Positions 53,666 through 62,043 of a stretch of DNA of 64,000 nt are shown piece after piece; position 1 is the stretch's first letter; each line of letters begins with the position of its first letter. The notes under the pieces are model-generated. The model saw nothing but the letters and a program-made list of their open reading frames with translations. It did not search any database and was not told where the DNA came from. Origin of the DNA: JBBPZA01 sp963728925 (GTDB lineage: Bacteria > Actinomycetota > Thermoleophilia > Solirubrobacterales > Solirubrobacteraceae); the NCBI GenBank assembly GCA_963728925.1, contig CAVSMB010000009.1, positions 1 to 64,000 on the forward strand, given 5' to 3'. Position numbers and translations under genes: made by a program.

Positions 53666-55069
53666 GTGTTCGCGCGTGCCGCTCGTCTCGCCGTCCTCGC
53701 CGCGCTCCTGGGCGCGACCGTTGCGACCCCCGCCGGCGCCGCGGTCACCCGCGAGCAGGCCGTCGCGATCGGCGGCGAGGCCTACGAATACGGCTTCCCG
53801 CTGCTCGAGCTCCTGCGGGTCCGGCGCGAGATGACGAGCGTGAAGGCCCCCGACGGCAGGACGAACGCGCCCATCAACGTGTTCGGCAACGCCAGGGGCT
53901 TCGCGGGGCCGCGGGACCGCACCGTGGTGGCCCCCAACGTCGACACGCTCTACTCGATCGCCCACCTCGACCTCGGGCGCGGCCCCGTGGTGCTCGAGCA
54001 CCCCGACATGGGGCGCCGGTACTTCGTCTTCCAGCTGCTGGACCCCTACACCAACACCTTCGCCTACGTCGGCTCGCGGGCGACGGGCGCGAAGGCCGCC
54101 CGCTTCGCGATCGCGTGGACGGGCAAGCCGGCGAGGGCGCCCGCCGGCGTCCGCGTCGTGCGTTCCCCGTCGCGCCGCGTGTGGGTCATCGGCCGGACGC
54201 TGGTCCGCGGCGACCGCGACCTCGCCGCCGCTCGCTCGCTCATGAAGCGCTACCGACTGGTCGCCCTCAGCCGGCTCGGGGAACCGCCACCGAGGCGGCG
54301 CGCCCGAGATCCCGGGAAGGTCGTTCCGTCGCCGACGCCCGGCGGGCTCGCGTTCCTCGACGCCCTCGGCGACGCGCTGGCCGCCAATCCTCCGCCTTCC
54401 CGCGACCGCGCGGTCCTACGCCGGCTGGCGAGGGCGGGAGTGGGGCCCGGGCGTCATCCGTCGAAGGCCGGCCTGCCCGCCGACGTGCTCGACGGCCTGG
54501 TCGAAGGCCTCGACGAGGCCCGGGCGCAGATCCCTGCGCAGGGACGCGTGCAGATCCTGCGCGATGCGATCGCCGGAGACGGCTGGTATGTGCCTCCGCC
54601 CGGGATCGGCGACTACGGAACCGACTACCTCCTGCGCGCCCGGATCGCGATCGTCGGCCTCGGGGCGAACACCCCGCACGAGGCGATCTATCCGGTTGCG
54701 CTGACCGACGCCGGCGGCGCCCTTCTCAACGGCGCCCAGCGCTATCGGCTCGTCTTCGCGAAGGACAGCCTGCCGCCCGTCAAGGCCTTCTGGTCGCTGA
54801 CCGTCTACGACGGGGACGGGTTTCTCGTTGCCAACCCGGCCCGGCGCTACGCGGTCGGTGACAGCCACCCGCCGCTCGTCCGCCGAGCCGACGGCTCGAT
54901 CGTCGTCGCGATCCAGCGCGACAGACCCGCCCAGCGGGACGTCAACTGGCTCCCGGCGCCGGCCGCCGGCTTCCGGCTCAGCCTGCGCCTCTACCGGCCC
55001 GAGCGCTCGATCCTCACCGGCGCCTGGAAGCCGCCACCCGTGCAACGGCTCATGCCGAGCGCCAGCTGA
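53666..55069 (+). CDS. Secreted DUF1254/DUF1214 domain protein
   Basis: A 467-residue protein starting at GTG with a signal peptide (LAVLAALLGATVATPAGA). The DUF1254 part has AYEYGFPLLELLRVR and VVAPNVDTLYSIAHLDLGRGPVVLEHPD, RYFVFQLLDPYTNTFAYVG; the C-terminal DUF1214 part has GANTPHEAIYPVALTDAGGALLNG, YRLVF and AFWSLTVYDGDGFLV. The family is widespread but without known function. It lies 33 bases after tRNA-Ala. Confidence 0.85.
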   Translation: MFARAARLAVLAALLGATVATPAGAAVTREQAVAIGGEAYEYGFPLLELLRVRREMTSVKAPDGRTNAPINVFGNARGFAGPRDRTVVAPNVDTLYSIAHLDLGRGPVVLEHPDMGRRYFVFQLLDPYTNTFAYVGSRATGAKAARFAIAWTGKPARAPAGVRVVRSPSRRVWVIGRTLVRGDRDLAAARSLMKRYRLVALSRLGEPPPRRRARDPGKVVPSPTPGGLAFLDALGDALAANPPPSRDRAVLRRLARAGVGPGRHPSKAGLPADVLDGLVEGLDEARAQIPAQGRVQILRDAIAGDGWYVPPPGIGDYGTDYLLRARIAIVGLGANTPHEAIYPVALTDAGGALLNGAQRYRLVFAKDSLPPVKAFWSLTVYDGDGFLVANPARRYAVGDSHPPLVRRADGSIVVAIQRDRPAQRDVNWLPAPAAGFRLSLRLYRPERSILTGAWKPPPVQRLMPSAS

Positions 55070-55078
55070 GCCTCGCAC

Positions 55079-56323
55079 GTGGCCGGAGACGAGGGCAGCG
55101 AGGGGCGGACGAGCGAAGAGCAGGAGGAGGCGGCCTTCAAGCGGCGCGAGCGACGGGCAACCGAAGTGCGCACGGCGCCGACCTCGACACGCACTGCCCG
55201 GCGGGTGGGCGGCGCCGAGCGCGGACGGATGGGGGACCGCCTCGAGCAGGCCATCGAGGCGCGGACCGACGTCGCGCGCGAGCTCGAGCGCAGCGCGGAG
55301 GAAGCCCCGAGCCGCCCCAGCATCCGGCGCACCGCGATCTGGCTCGCGATCACCGGCGTCTCCCTCTACCTCGTCGCGCCGAGCATCCTTGAGGTGCTCG
55401 GTTCGTGGCGCAAGCTCGGCGACATCTCCCCGGGGTGGCTCGCGATCATGGCGGCGCTCCAGGCGCTCTCGCTCGGCTGCCTGTGGGCGCTCCAGCGCCT
55501 CGCTCTGCGCGTGCGCGGCTGGGGCGCCGTGATCAGCTCGCAGCTGGCGGGCAATGCGCTCTCCAAGGTCGCTCCCGGCGGGGGCGCGCTCGGGGCCGCG
55601 CTGCAGTACCGGATGCTCGTCCAGTCGGGCGTGGACCGCGGCCTCGCGGTCTCCGCCCTCACGGCCACCAACCTGCTCGTCTTCGCGACCGTCCTGGCGC
55701 TGCCGATCATCGCGCTGCCGGTCTTCATCCGCGGCTCGGTGGACCGGACGCTGGTGGAGGCGACGCTCCTCGGTCTCGCCGCGTTCGCCCTGCTCGCCGC
55801 GGTCGGCGCGCTGATGCTCGCCCGCGACGGCGCCCTGCTGTGGGTCGGCCGCACCATCCAGCGCGTCCGCAACCGACTGCGCCGGAGCGCCGAGCCCCTC
55901 ACCGGCCTGCCTGAGCGGCTGCTCGCCGAGCGCAACCGGATCCTCGCGATCCTCGGGCGCCGCTGGTACGCCGCGCTGCTCTACACGATCGGGCGTTGGG
56001 CCTTCGACTACGCCACGCTGCTGGCCGCCCTCGCCGCGGTCGGCGCCCACCCGCGGCCGGGCCTGGTCCTGCTCGCGTTCTGCGCGGCCCAGGTCCTCGC
56101 CCAGATCCCCGTGACCCCCGGCGGCCTGGGCTTCGTCGAGGCCGGCCTCACGGCGACGCTCGCGCTCGCGGGCGTCGGCGCGGGCGACGCGGTGCTCGCC
56201 ACCTTCGAGTACCGCCTCTTCTCCTACTGGCTGCCGCTCCCGCTCGGCCTGGTGGGCCTGGCCATCCACCGCGTCCACGGGCCGGAGGCGAGGCCCAAGG
56301 CGATGCCCGAGAGCGTGCCCTAG
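55079..56323 (+). CDS. Flippase-like membrane protein (LPG synthase TM / UPF0104 family)
   Basis: A 414-residue protein with an unusual charged N-terminal region of about 80 residues (Arg/Glu-rich, probably helical) followed by about eight membrane helices. The family block is GGGALGAALQYRMLVQSGV in the middle and AQIPVTPGGLGFVEAGLTATLALAGV near the end. Relatives move or modify lipids and isoprenoid-linked sugars. GTG start 10 bases after the previous stop, so likely co-transcribed with the DUF1254 gene. Confidence 0.83.
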   Translation: MAGDEGSEGRTSEEQEEAAFKRRERRATEVRTAPTSTRTARRVGGAERGRMGDRLEQAIEARTDVARELERSAEEAPSRPSIRRTAIWLAITGVSLYLVAPSILEVLGSWRKLGDISPGWLAIMAALQALSLGCLWALQRLALRVRGWGAVISSQLAGNALSKVAPGGGALGAALQYRMLVQSGVDRGLAVSALTATNLLVFATVLALPIIALPVFIRGSVDRTLVEATLLGLAAFALLAAVGALMLARDGALLWVGRTIQRVRNRLRRSAEPLTGLPERLLAERNRILAILGRRWYAALLYTIGRWAFDYATLLAALAAVGAHPRPGLVLLAFCAAQVLAQIPVTPGGLGFVEAGLTATLALAGVGAGDAVLATFEYRLFSYWLPLPLGLVGLAIHRVHGPEARPKAMPESVP

Positions 56324-56413
56324 CGCGAGCCCGTTCGCGACAGGCCTGACCGATCGGCCGGTGCCCTGGACCCTGCCCGGACCGTAGCCTCGGGCACGAG
56401 CGACGGGAGCCCG

Positions 56414-57447
56414 ATGGACGCGCGCCGACCGCACTTCAGCCAGCCGGTCCCGACGGTGCTCCCCGCCGTCGCCGGCCACGAGGACGTGATGCGGATGGCG
56501 CCCGTGCTCGCCGCGCTCGAGCGGCGTGGCGCGTTTCGCCAACTCGTCGTCCAGGCTGCGGGCGATGGCGCCCCATGGGGCCCCGGCGGGGGGGTGGGCG
56601 GCCACCCTGGGCGTGCCGCCGCCGGCCCGCAGGCTGCGCCCGGTGGACGGCCTCCCCGAGCGCCACACGGCCGCCGTGCTGGAGGGCTTCGAGCGCGTCG
56701 TCCTCGAGCAGCGCCCGGCGCTCGTCGTCGTCGCGGTTGACCACGACGCGGTGCCCGCCTGCGAGCCCCGAGGGGCGAGCAAACCTGCTCGGCGAGGGCA
56801 TCGTCGCCCGGCGCATCCACGAGGTCGGCAACCCCGTCGTGAGCTCGCTGCGCGGCCTGCGCCGGGCGGCGGCCCCCGGTCCGCGCGCGGCGGAGCTCGA
56901 GGGGCTCGCGCAGCGGCGCTTCGTCCTCGTGGCGCTCGCGGCTCGGTCGCGCCACGACGACGCGGCGCTGGCCCGCCTGGTCGCGGCCACCGCGGCGCTC
57001 GCCCGCCGCGCGGGCGTCGTGCTCGTGCTCCCGCCCGAGCTGCGTGCGCGCCTTGTCCGCAGCGGCGGCCTCGAGCGGCTCGAGCGGGCCGTGGCACGGG
57101 TGCCCGAGCGGGTCGGCCAGCTGGAGTTCGTGTCGCTGCTCGATCGCGCCGCGGCGGTGGTGACCGACGCGGGCGCGGTCCAGGAGGCCACGTCGATCGT
57201 CGGCGTGCGGTGCTTCACCCTGGCCGCGACCACCGACCGGCCGGTGACCCTCACGGCTGGGACGAACGAGCTCGTGGGCAGCGCCCCCGCGGCGATCGCG
57301 ACGATCGAGCTCTCCCCGCCCCCCGCCACCCCGTGCGCCGTCCCGCTCTGGGACTGTCGCGCCGGCGAGCGGGCCGCCGACGTGCTGACGGCCGCCTACG
57401 CGGCTCCTAGGAGGCGACCGGCTGCCGCGAGGCGACGAGGCCGTTGA
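56414..57447 (+). pseudogene. Frameshifted UDP-N-acetylglucosamine 2-epimerase remnant
   Basis: Three reading frames are needed to read one WecB-like protein. From 56414 the N-terminus (VAGHEDVMRMAPVLAALERRG) is followed in another frame by LPERHTAAVLEGFERVVLEQRPALVVVAVDHDAV, then in the third frame from about 56780 by NLLGEGIVARRIHEVGNPVVSSL and the C-terminal half with LEFVSLLDRAAAVVTDAGAVQEATSIVG. The first shift falls near a run of seven G at 56588-56594. The piece with the central HVEAGLR-type block is absent at the second junction. The end overlaps the convergent regulator gene by 41 bases. Assembly error could explain one shift but not the missing block. Confidence 0.72.
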
Positions 57448-58084
57448 GCAGCGCGTAGCGGCTCGCCTCGGTCCGGTTGGTCACGCCGAGCTTGCGGTAC
57501 GTGTTGGAGAGGTGGAACTTGACGGTCTGCTCGGTGATCCACAGCTCGCGCCCGATGCGCCCGTTGGTCAGCCCCTGCGCCGCGAGCCCGAGGATCTCGA
57601 CCTCGCGCGCGGTCAGCGGGGACTCGGCGCGCGCCGTCGCGCGGTCGCGTCGGTGGCGATGGACGATGTTCGCGTTCACCGTCTCGCGGAGCAGCGTCCC
57701 GAGCGCCACGGGGTGGACCGACTTGGAGATCACGGCGTCGGCCCCGGCGTCGAACGCCTCCTCGATCCGGTCGTCGTCCATCCGGAGGGTGAGGAGCAGC
57801 CGCTTGGCGTCCGGCGTGTCGCTCGCGGCCTCCCGCAGGCGGGCGAGCGCCTCGTCGCCGTCCTCGCCGTCGTCGACCAGGATCACGTCGGGTGCGAGGC
57901 CTGCAAGCTCGTCGTCGAGGGGCTCTCGCCCGGCCATGAGCCCGACCACCTGGAAGCCCGCGGTCTGACGCAGCGCGAGGCGGATCGCCTGAACGGCGAA
58001 CGAGTGGTCCGCGATGATGAGCAGGCGCTTGATGAGCCGTTCTCCAATCCGTGTCGCCTCGGCCGCCTTGTCCCCCGGCGGCAT
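57407..58084 (-). CDS. Response regulator, LuxR/NarL family, with atypical receiver
   Basis: A 225-residue regulator if started at ATG 58084. The receiver begins KRLLIIADHSFAVQAIRLAL, so one of the two acidic Mg ligands is Ala; the acceptor Asp71 is in DVILVDDGED, Thr99 and Lys121 (AVISKS) follow. The LuxR helix-turn-helix is LTAREVEILGLAAQGLTNGRIGRELWITEQTVKFHLSNTYRKLG. No ribosome site supports the start and later starts are possible. It diverges from a second LuxR-type regulator; no histidine kinase adjoins. Confidence 0.83.
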   Translation of the reverse strand: MPPGDKAAEATRIGERLIKRLLIIADHSFAVQAIRLALRQTAGFQVVGLMAGREPLDDELAGLAPDVILVDDGEDGDEALARLREAASDTPDAKRLLLTLRMDDDRIEEAFDAGADAVISKSVHPVALGTLLRETVNANIVHRHRRDRATARAESPLTAREVEILGLAAQGLTNGRIGRELWITEQTVKFHLSNTYRKLGVTNRTEASRYALLNGLVASRQPVAS

Positions 58085-58161
58085 CCTCGCGCCAACCGGC
58101 TCGCGGGCAACGGTGAAATACCTGCCGGGGCGGGTGAGATTCCTCCCCCACGGCACGTCCT

Positions 58162-58227
58162 GCACGCGGCGTGCGATGGGCACGTTCTCACCCCCCGCTC
58201 GGGCCATCCTCTCGGCACGGCGTGCGA
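58162..58227. promoter_or_regulatory. Pair of GCACG/CGTGC dyads between divergent regulators
   Basis: GCACGCGGCGTGCGA (58162-58176) and GCACGGCGTGCGA (58215-58227) are near-identical dyads 53 bases apart in the 208-base divergent promoter region. The second lies within a larger imperfect hairpin (58208-58236). Dimeric LuxR-type regulators bind such dyads, so they may be operators for one or both neighbours. Confidence 0.4.
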
Positions 58228-58292
58228 GCCGAGGGGCCTCTCGCGCGTTGGTGATAGAGGGAGCGAAGCCGGGTACCCGCAACCGAGAGACC

Positions 58293-59018
58293 ATGGGGCG
58301 CGAACTCCACCCATCGACGGCCGAACCGCCGAGCCGTGCGGCCCGGCCCGCGCTGCGGGTCATCGTGGCCGACGGCGATCCGCTCGCGCGGCGGGCCGTG
58401 CGCGACGCGCTGCAGAGCTCGGGCGTGGTCGTCATCGCCGAGGCCGGCGACGGCGGCGACGCCGTCCGCCTCGCGCTGCACTACGGGCCGGACGTCGTCC
58501 TCATCGACGTTCGGATGCCGGGCCTCGACGGCATCGAGGCGACGCGCCGCATCGTCGCGCAGGAGCCCGAGGTCGCCGTGGTGGTGCTCACCGCGCAGGA
58601 CGACGACGAGACGGCCCTGCGCTGCCTGCGCGCCGGCGCGGCGGGTTTCCTCGCGCGGACGATCAGCCTCGACGTGCTAGCCCGTGCCCTCCACGCGGCC
58701 ACCAGCGGCGAGGCGGTCGTGAGCCGGCACCTCATGATGCGGATCATCAGCGGCCTGCGCCGGAGCGCGCCCGGGGGACTCGGCATGCGCCCGGTCGTGA
58801 GCCCCCTTACCACGCGCGAGTGGGAGGTGCTCGACCTTCTCTGCCAGGGGCGTTCGACGGACCAGATCGCCTCCGACCTCGTGCTGACCACCGAAACGGT
58901 GCGCTCGCACGTCAAGAGCATCCTGCGCAAGCTCGACGTCCGCTCCCGCCAGCAGGCGGTGGTCCGGGCCCGCGAGCTGCGCGCCCAGATCATCGCCGAC
59001 GGGCTCCACGCGGCCTAG
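58293..59018 (+). CDS. Response regulator, LuxR/NarL family
   Basis: A 241-residue regulator. Receiver: acidic pair in IVADGDPLARRAV, phospho-acceptor Asp72 in VVLIDVRMPGLDG, Thr100, and Arg122 in GFLARTI where Lys is usual. The output domain is LTTREWEVLDLLCQGRSTDQIASDLVLTTETVRSHVKSILRKLDVRSR. ATG with only weak GAGAG upstream. The kinase is elsewhere. Stops overlap with the convergent rsfS by four bases. Confidence 0.88.
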   Translation: MGRELHPSTAEPPSRAARPALRVIVADGDPLARRAVRDALQSSGVVVIAEAGDGGDAVRLALHYGPDVVLIDVRMPGLDGIEATRRIVAQEPEVAVVVLTAQDDDETALRCLRAGAAGFLARTISLDVLARALHAATSGEAVVSRHLMMRIISGLRRSAPGGLGMRPVVSPLTTREWEVLDLLCQGRSTDQIASDLVLTTETVRSHVKSILRKLDVRSRQQAVVRARELRAQIIADGLHAA

Positions 59019-59359
59019 CCGACCGCGCGCGCGGGGACCTCGCCCCACAGCCGCTCGAGGCCGTAGAACGCGCGCGTGTCGGGCGTGAAGACGTGCACGA
59101 CGACGTCGAGGTAGTCCAGCAGGATCCAACGCCCCTCGGCGAGGCCCTCGACCCGCCGCGGGAGGGTGGCGTGCTCCTTCTTCATCCCCTGGTGGATGCG
59201 GTCATGGATCGCCTTGGTCTGGCGGTCCGTGTTGCCCGAGCAGATCACGAAGAAGTCGGTGTACTCGAGCACGCCGCGCAGGTCGAGCTCGACGATCTCG
59301 ACCGCCTTGGTGTCGGCCGCGTAGCCGGCGACGGCGCGGGCGAGCGCCTTGGGGCTCAT
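59015..59359 (-). CDS. rsfS: Ribosomal silencing factor RsfS
   Basis: Binds L14 and blocks subunit joining in starvation. 114 residues: AVEIVELDLRGVLEYTDFFVICSGNTDRQTKAIHD, LLDYLDVVVHVFTPDTRAFYGLERLWGE, fully typical. The ATG overlaps the nadD stop (4 bases), the usual neighbour. Confidence 0.95.
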   Translation of the reverse strand: MSPKALARAVAGYAADTKAVEIVELDLRGVLEYTDFFVICSGNTDRQTKAIHDRIHQGMKKEHATLPRRVEGLAEGRWILLDYLDVVVHVFTPDTRAFYGLERLWGEVPARAVG

Positions 59360-59973
59360 CGTGCCGCCTCCACCGCCGCGCGATAGAGGCCGTGCTCGGC
59401 GATGTAGCGCTCGACGCCGGCGGGCACGAGGTAGCGGATCGGACGGCCCTCGGCGACGCGGCGGCGCACCAGTGAGCTCGACACGTCGACGCGCGGCATC
59501 TCGAAGAAGGCGATGCGGTCGGTCGCGCCGATCCCGGCGACGGACTCGAGGATGTCCGCGCGCGCGACGCTCTCGCGCTCGGCCACCGCGAACGTCGCGA
59601 GCGCGAGCAGCTGCTCGGGGTCGTGCCAGGAGGGCAGGCTCCTGGCCATGTCCCCTCCGGCGATGAAGGTCAGGTCGTCCTCCGGATGGCGGGCATGCAG
59701 GGCGCGAAGGGTATCGACGGTGTACGACGGCCCCCCGCGCTCCACCTCTGCGAGCGAGACAGAAAAGCGCGCGTCCTCCTCCACCGCCCGCCGGCACAGC
59801 TCGACGCGGTGCGCGGGCCCGGGGTCGGCGCGCAGCTCCTTGTGGGGCGGGACGGCCACCGGCACGAGGCGGACGACGTCGAGGTCGAGCCGGTCGTGGG
59901 CCTCCTGGGCGCAGACCAGATGCCCGATGTGCGGGGGGTTGAAGGTCCCCCCGAGGATCCCGACCCGCGCTAT
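59356..59973 (-). CDS. nadD: Nicotinate-nucleotide adenylyltransferase with apparent ATA start
   Basis: Makes nicotinate adenine dinucleotide in NAD synthesis. VGILGGTFNPPHIGHLVCAQEA has the nucleotidyl-transferase GTFNPPHIGH motif; SYTVDTLRAL and the C-terminal VSSSLVRRRVAEGRPIRYLVP are typical. No ATG, GTG or TTG lies in frame between the expected start and a far upstream Arg-rich shadow frame. The only placed codon is ATA at 59973, three codons before VGIL, which overlaps the proA stop as ATAG, exactly like the ATGA/GTGA junctions elsewhere. Product 205 residues, a normal length. Confidence 0.9.
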   Translation of the reverse strand: MARVGILGGTFNPPHIGHLVCAQEAHDRLDLDVVRLVPVAVPPHKELRADPGPAHRVELCRRAVEEDARFSVSLAEVERGGPSYTVDTLRALHARHPEDDLTFIAGGDMARSLPSWHDPEQLLALATFAVAERESVARADILESVAGIGATDRIAFFEMPRVDVSSSLVRRRVAEGRPIRYLVPAGVERYIAEHGLYRAAVEAAR

Positions 59974-61241
59974 GGCCTGACCTGCCCCGAGCCTTCGACG
60001 ACGAACTTGTAGGTGGACAGCTCGCGCACGCCGATCGGTCCGCGCGCGTGGAGCTTCTGCGTCGAGTTGCCCATCTCGGCGCCCATCCCGAATTCCCCGC
60101 CGTCGGTGAAGCGCGTCGAGGCGTTGACATAGACGCAGGCCGCGTCGACCCCGCGCTCGAAGGCCCGCGCGGCCTCGGTGTCGCGCGTCACGATCGCCTC
60201 GGAATGCCCCGAGCCGTAGCGGTTGACGTGGTCGATCGCCTCGTCGAGGGAGTCGACGACGCCGACCGCGAGCACGAGCGCGTGGAACTCGGTCGCCCAG
60301 TCCTCGTCGGTGGCCTCGCGCAGCGCGCCGGCGGCGGGCCCGGCCAGGGCGCGGGCCCGGCCATCGGTCCGCAGCTCCACGCCGGCGTCGCGCAGCGCGC
60401 CGAGCGCGCGCGGGAGGAAGGCGGGCGCGGCGTCGGCGTGGACGAGCAGCGTCTCGATGGCGTTGCACACGCTGGGGCGCTGGACCTTGGCGTTCAGCGC
60501 GATGGCCGTGGCGGACTCGAGATCCGCGGTCGCGTCGACGAAGAGGTGGCAGTTGCCCGACGCGGCGTACATGACCGGCACCGTCGCGACCGCCTTGAGG
60601 GCCGCCTTCAGGCCCTCACCGCCGCGCGGGATGATCAGGTCGACGAGCCCCTCGGCGGTGGCGAGCTGCGCCAGCTCGTCGCGGACGCCGCCGGCGATGA
60701 CGCCGATCGCGCCCTCCGGCACGCCCGCGCCGGACGCCGCGCGGGCGGCGATCACGCCGAGCACGGTATTCGAGTGCATCGCCGAGGAGGAGCCGCGCAG
60801 GACGATCGCGTTGCCCGACTTCAGGGCCAGCGCGGCGCAGTCGATCGTGACGTTGGGCCGCGCCTCGTAGACGATCGCGACGACGCCGAGCGGCTCGCGG
60901 ACCTTGCGCACGTCGAGCCCGTTGGGAAGCCGCCAGCCTTCGATGACCTCGCCTACCGGGTCGCGCAGCGCCGCTATCTCGCGTACGCCCCGCGCCATCC
61001 CGGCAATGCGCCCCTCGTCGAGGCGCAGCCGGTCCAGCACGCTGTCCTCCAGGACGGCGTCGCGACCGGCGTCCATGTCGCGCTCGTTGGCCTCGAGGAT
61101 CTCCGTGGTGCCCTCGAGGAGCGCGTCGGCGATCGCTTGCAGGGCGGCGTCGCGCACGGCGCCGTCCGCCTGCCCGAGCCGCCGGGAGGCTTGCCGGGCG
61201 GCGAGACAGACGTCCCTGACCGAGGAGGCGGTGGTGGCCAT
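59970..61241 (-). CDS. proA: Gamma-glutamyl phosphate reductase
   Basis: Second step of proline synthesis. The 423-residue aldehyde dehydrogenase-fold protein has EARPNVTIDCAALALKSGNAIVLRGSS, IIPRGGEGL, catalytic Cys in NAKVQRPSVCNAIETLLVH and STRFTDGGEFGMGAEMGNSTQKLHARGP. The ATG at 61241 is chosen (MATTASSVRDV). proB lies further upstream, separated by an acyltransferase gene on the other strand. Confidence 0.95.
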   Translation of the reverse strand: MATTASSVRDVCLAARQASRRLGQADGAVRDAALQAIADALLEGTTEILEANERDMDAGRDAVLEDSVLDRLRLDEGRIAGMARGVREIAALRDPVGEVIEGWRLPNGLDVRKVREPLGVVAIVYEARPNVTIDCAALALKSGNAIVLRGSSSAMHSNTVLGVIAARAASGAGVPEGAIGVIAGGVRDELAQLATAEGLVDLIIPRGGEGLKAALKAVATVPVMYAASGNCHLFVDATADLESATAIALNAKVQRPSVCNAIETLLVHADAAPAFLPRALGALRDAGVELRTDGRARALAGPAAGALREATDEDWATEFHALVLAVGVVDSLDEAIDHVNRYGSGHSEAIVTRDTEAARAFERGVDAACVYVNASTRFTDGGEFGMGAEMGNSTQKLHARGPIGVRELSTYKFVVEGSGQVRP

Positions 61242-61261
61242 CGACTTGAAAGGGTACCGGC

Positions 61262-62038
61262 GTGACCAACGAGGCCGCCCAGCGCTACGCCCGTGAGCGG
61301 GGGGTCTCACGGCCGCTCTACGCGCTCGTCCGCGCGCTGCTGGTTCCCTTCCTGCGCCTGTGGTTCCGGATGCGCATCGAGGGCGCCGGCTACATCCCCC
61401 GCGAGGGCGCGGCGATCGTCGCACCCAACCACAAGAGCTTCTACGACTCGTTCTTCGTGGCCCTGGCGACGCCGAGGCCGATGCGCTTCATGGCCAAGAC
61501 GGAGCTCGTCAACGCGCCCTACGGCTGGCTGCTCGTCCGCCTCGGCGCCTTCCCGGTGCGCCGTGGCGAGGCCGACGACGAGGCGCTCGAGACCGCCCGC
61601 GAGGTCCTACGCAGCGGCGGCCTGCTCGCCCTGTTCCCCGAGGGGACGCGCATCCGCGATCCCGACAGCCTCGGCGAGCCGCGGCGCGGCGCGGCGCGGC
61701 TCGCGCTGGAGAGCGGGGCCCCGATCGTCCCGACCGCCATCACCGGGACCGATGACCTGTGGCTCGGCCCGATCCCCAAGCCCAAGCGCGTACAGGTGGC
61801 GTTCAGCCCGCCGGTGCCGGTCGAGAGTCTGCCCCCCACCCGCGAGGCGGCCGAGCAGCTGACCGAGGAGCACGTATGGCCCGAGGTCGAGCGCTCGTGG
61901 CGGGCGCTGCGGTCGCGGCGCACCGCGGCGGCCGCCCTGCTCGCGGCGCTCAGCGTCGGCGGCGGGCTCGCCTACCGGCGCTCGCGGCGGCCGCCTCCGA
62001 CGCGCCTCGGGCGCGTCCGGCGCCGGCTGGGCCGGTAG
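61262..62038 (+). CDS. 1-acyl-sn-glycerol-3-phosphate acyltransferase (PlsC type)
   Basis: A 258-residue acyltransferase for phosphatidic acid synthesis. Motif I is NHKSFYD (HX4D), motif III LFPEGTR, with AFPVRRGEADDEAL between and VPTAITGTDDL near the end. A C-terminal hydrophobic helix followed by an Arg-rich tail is extra. GTG start at 61262, divergent from proA by 20 bases, convergent with proB. Confidence 0.9.
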   Translation: MTNEAAQRYARERGVSRPLYALVRALLVPFLRLWFRMRIEGAGYIPREGAAIVAPNHKSFYDSFFVALATPRPMRFMAKTELVNAPYGWLLVRLGAFPVRRGEADDEALETAREVLRSGGLLALFPEGTRIRDPDSLGEPRRGAARLALESGAPIVPTAITGTDDLWLGPIPKPKRVQVAFSPPVPVESLPPTREAAEQLTEEHVWPEVERSWRALRSRRTAAAALLAALSVGGGLAYRRSRRPPPTRLGRVRRRLGR

Positions 62039-62043
62039 ACCGG

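Noticed and set aside
56588..56594. Run of seven G in the epimerase remnant considered as a phase-variation switch
   Set aside because: A second frame break and a missing block mean that slippage at this run alone could not restore the protein.
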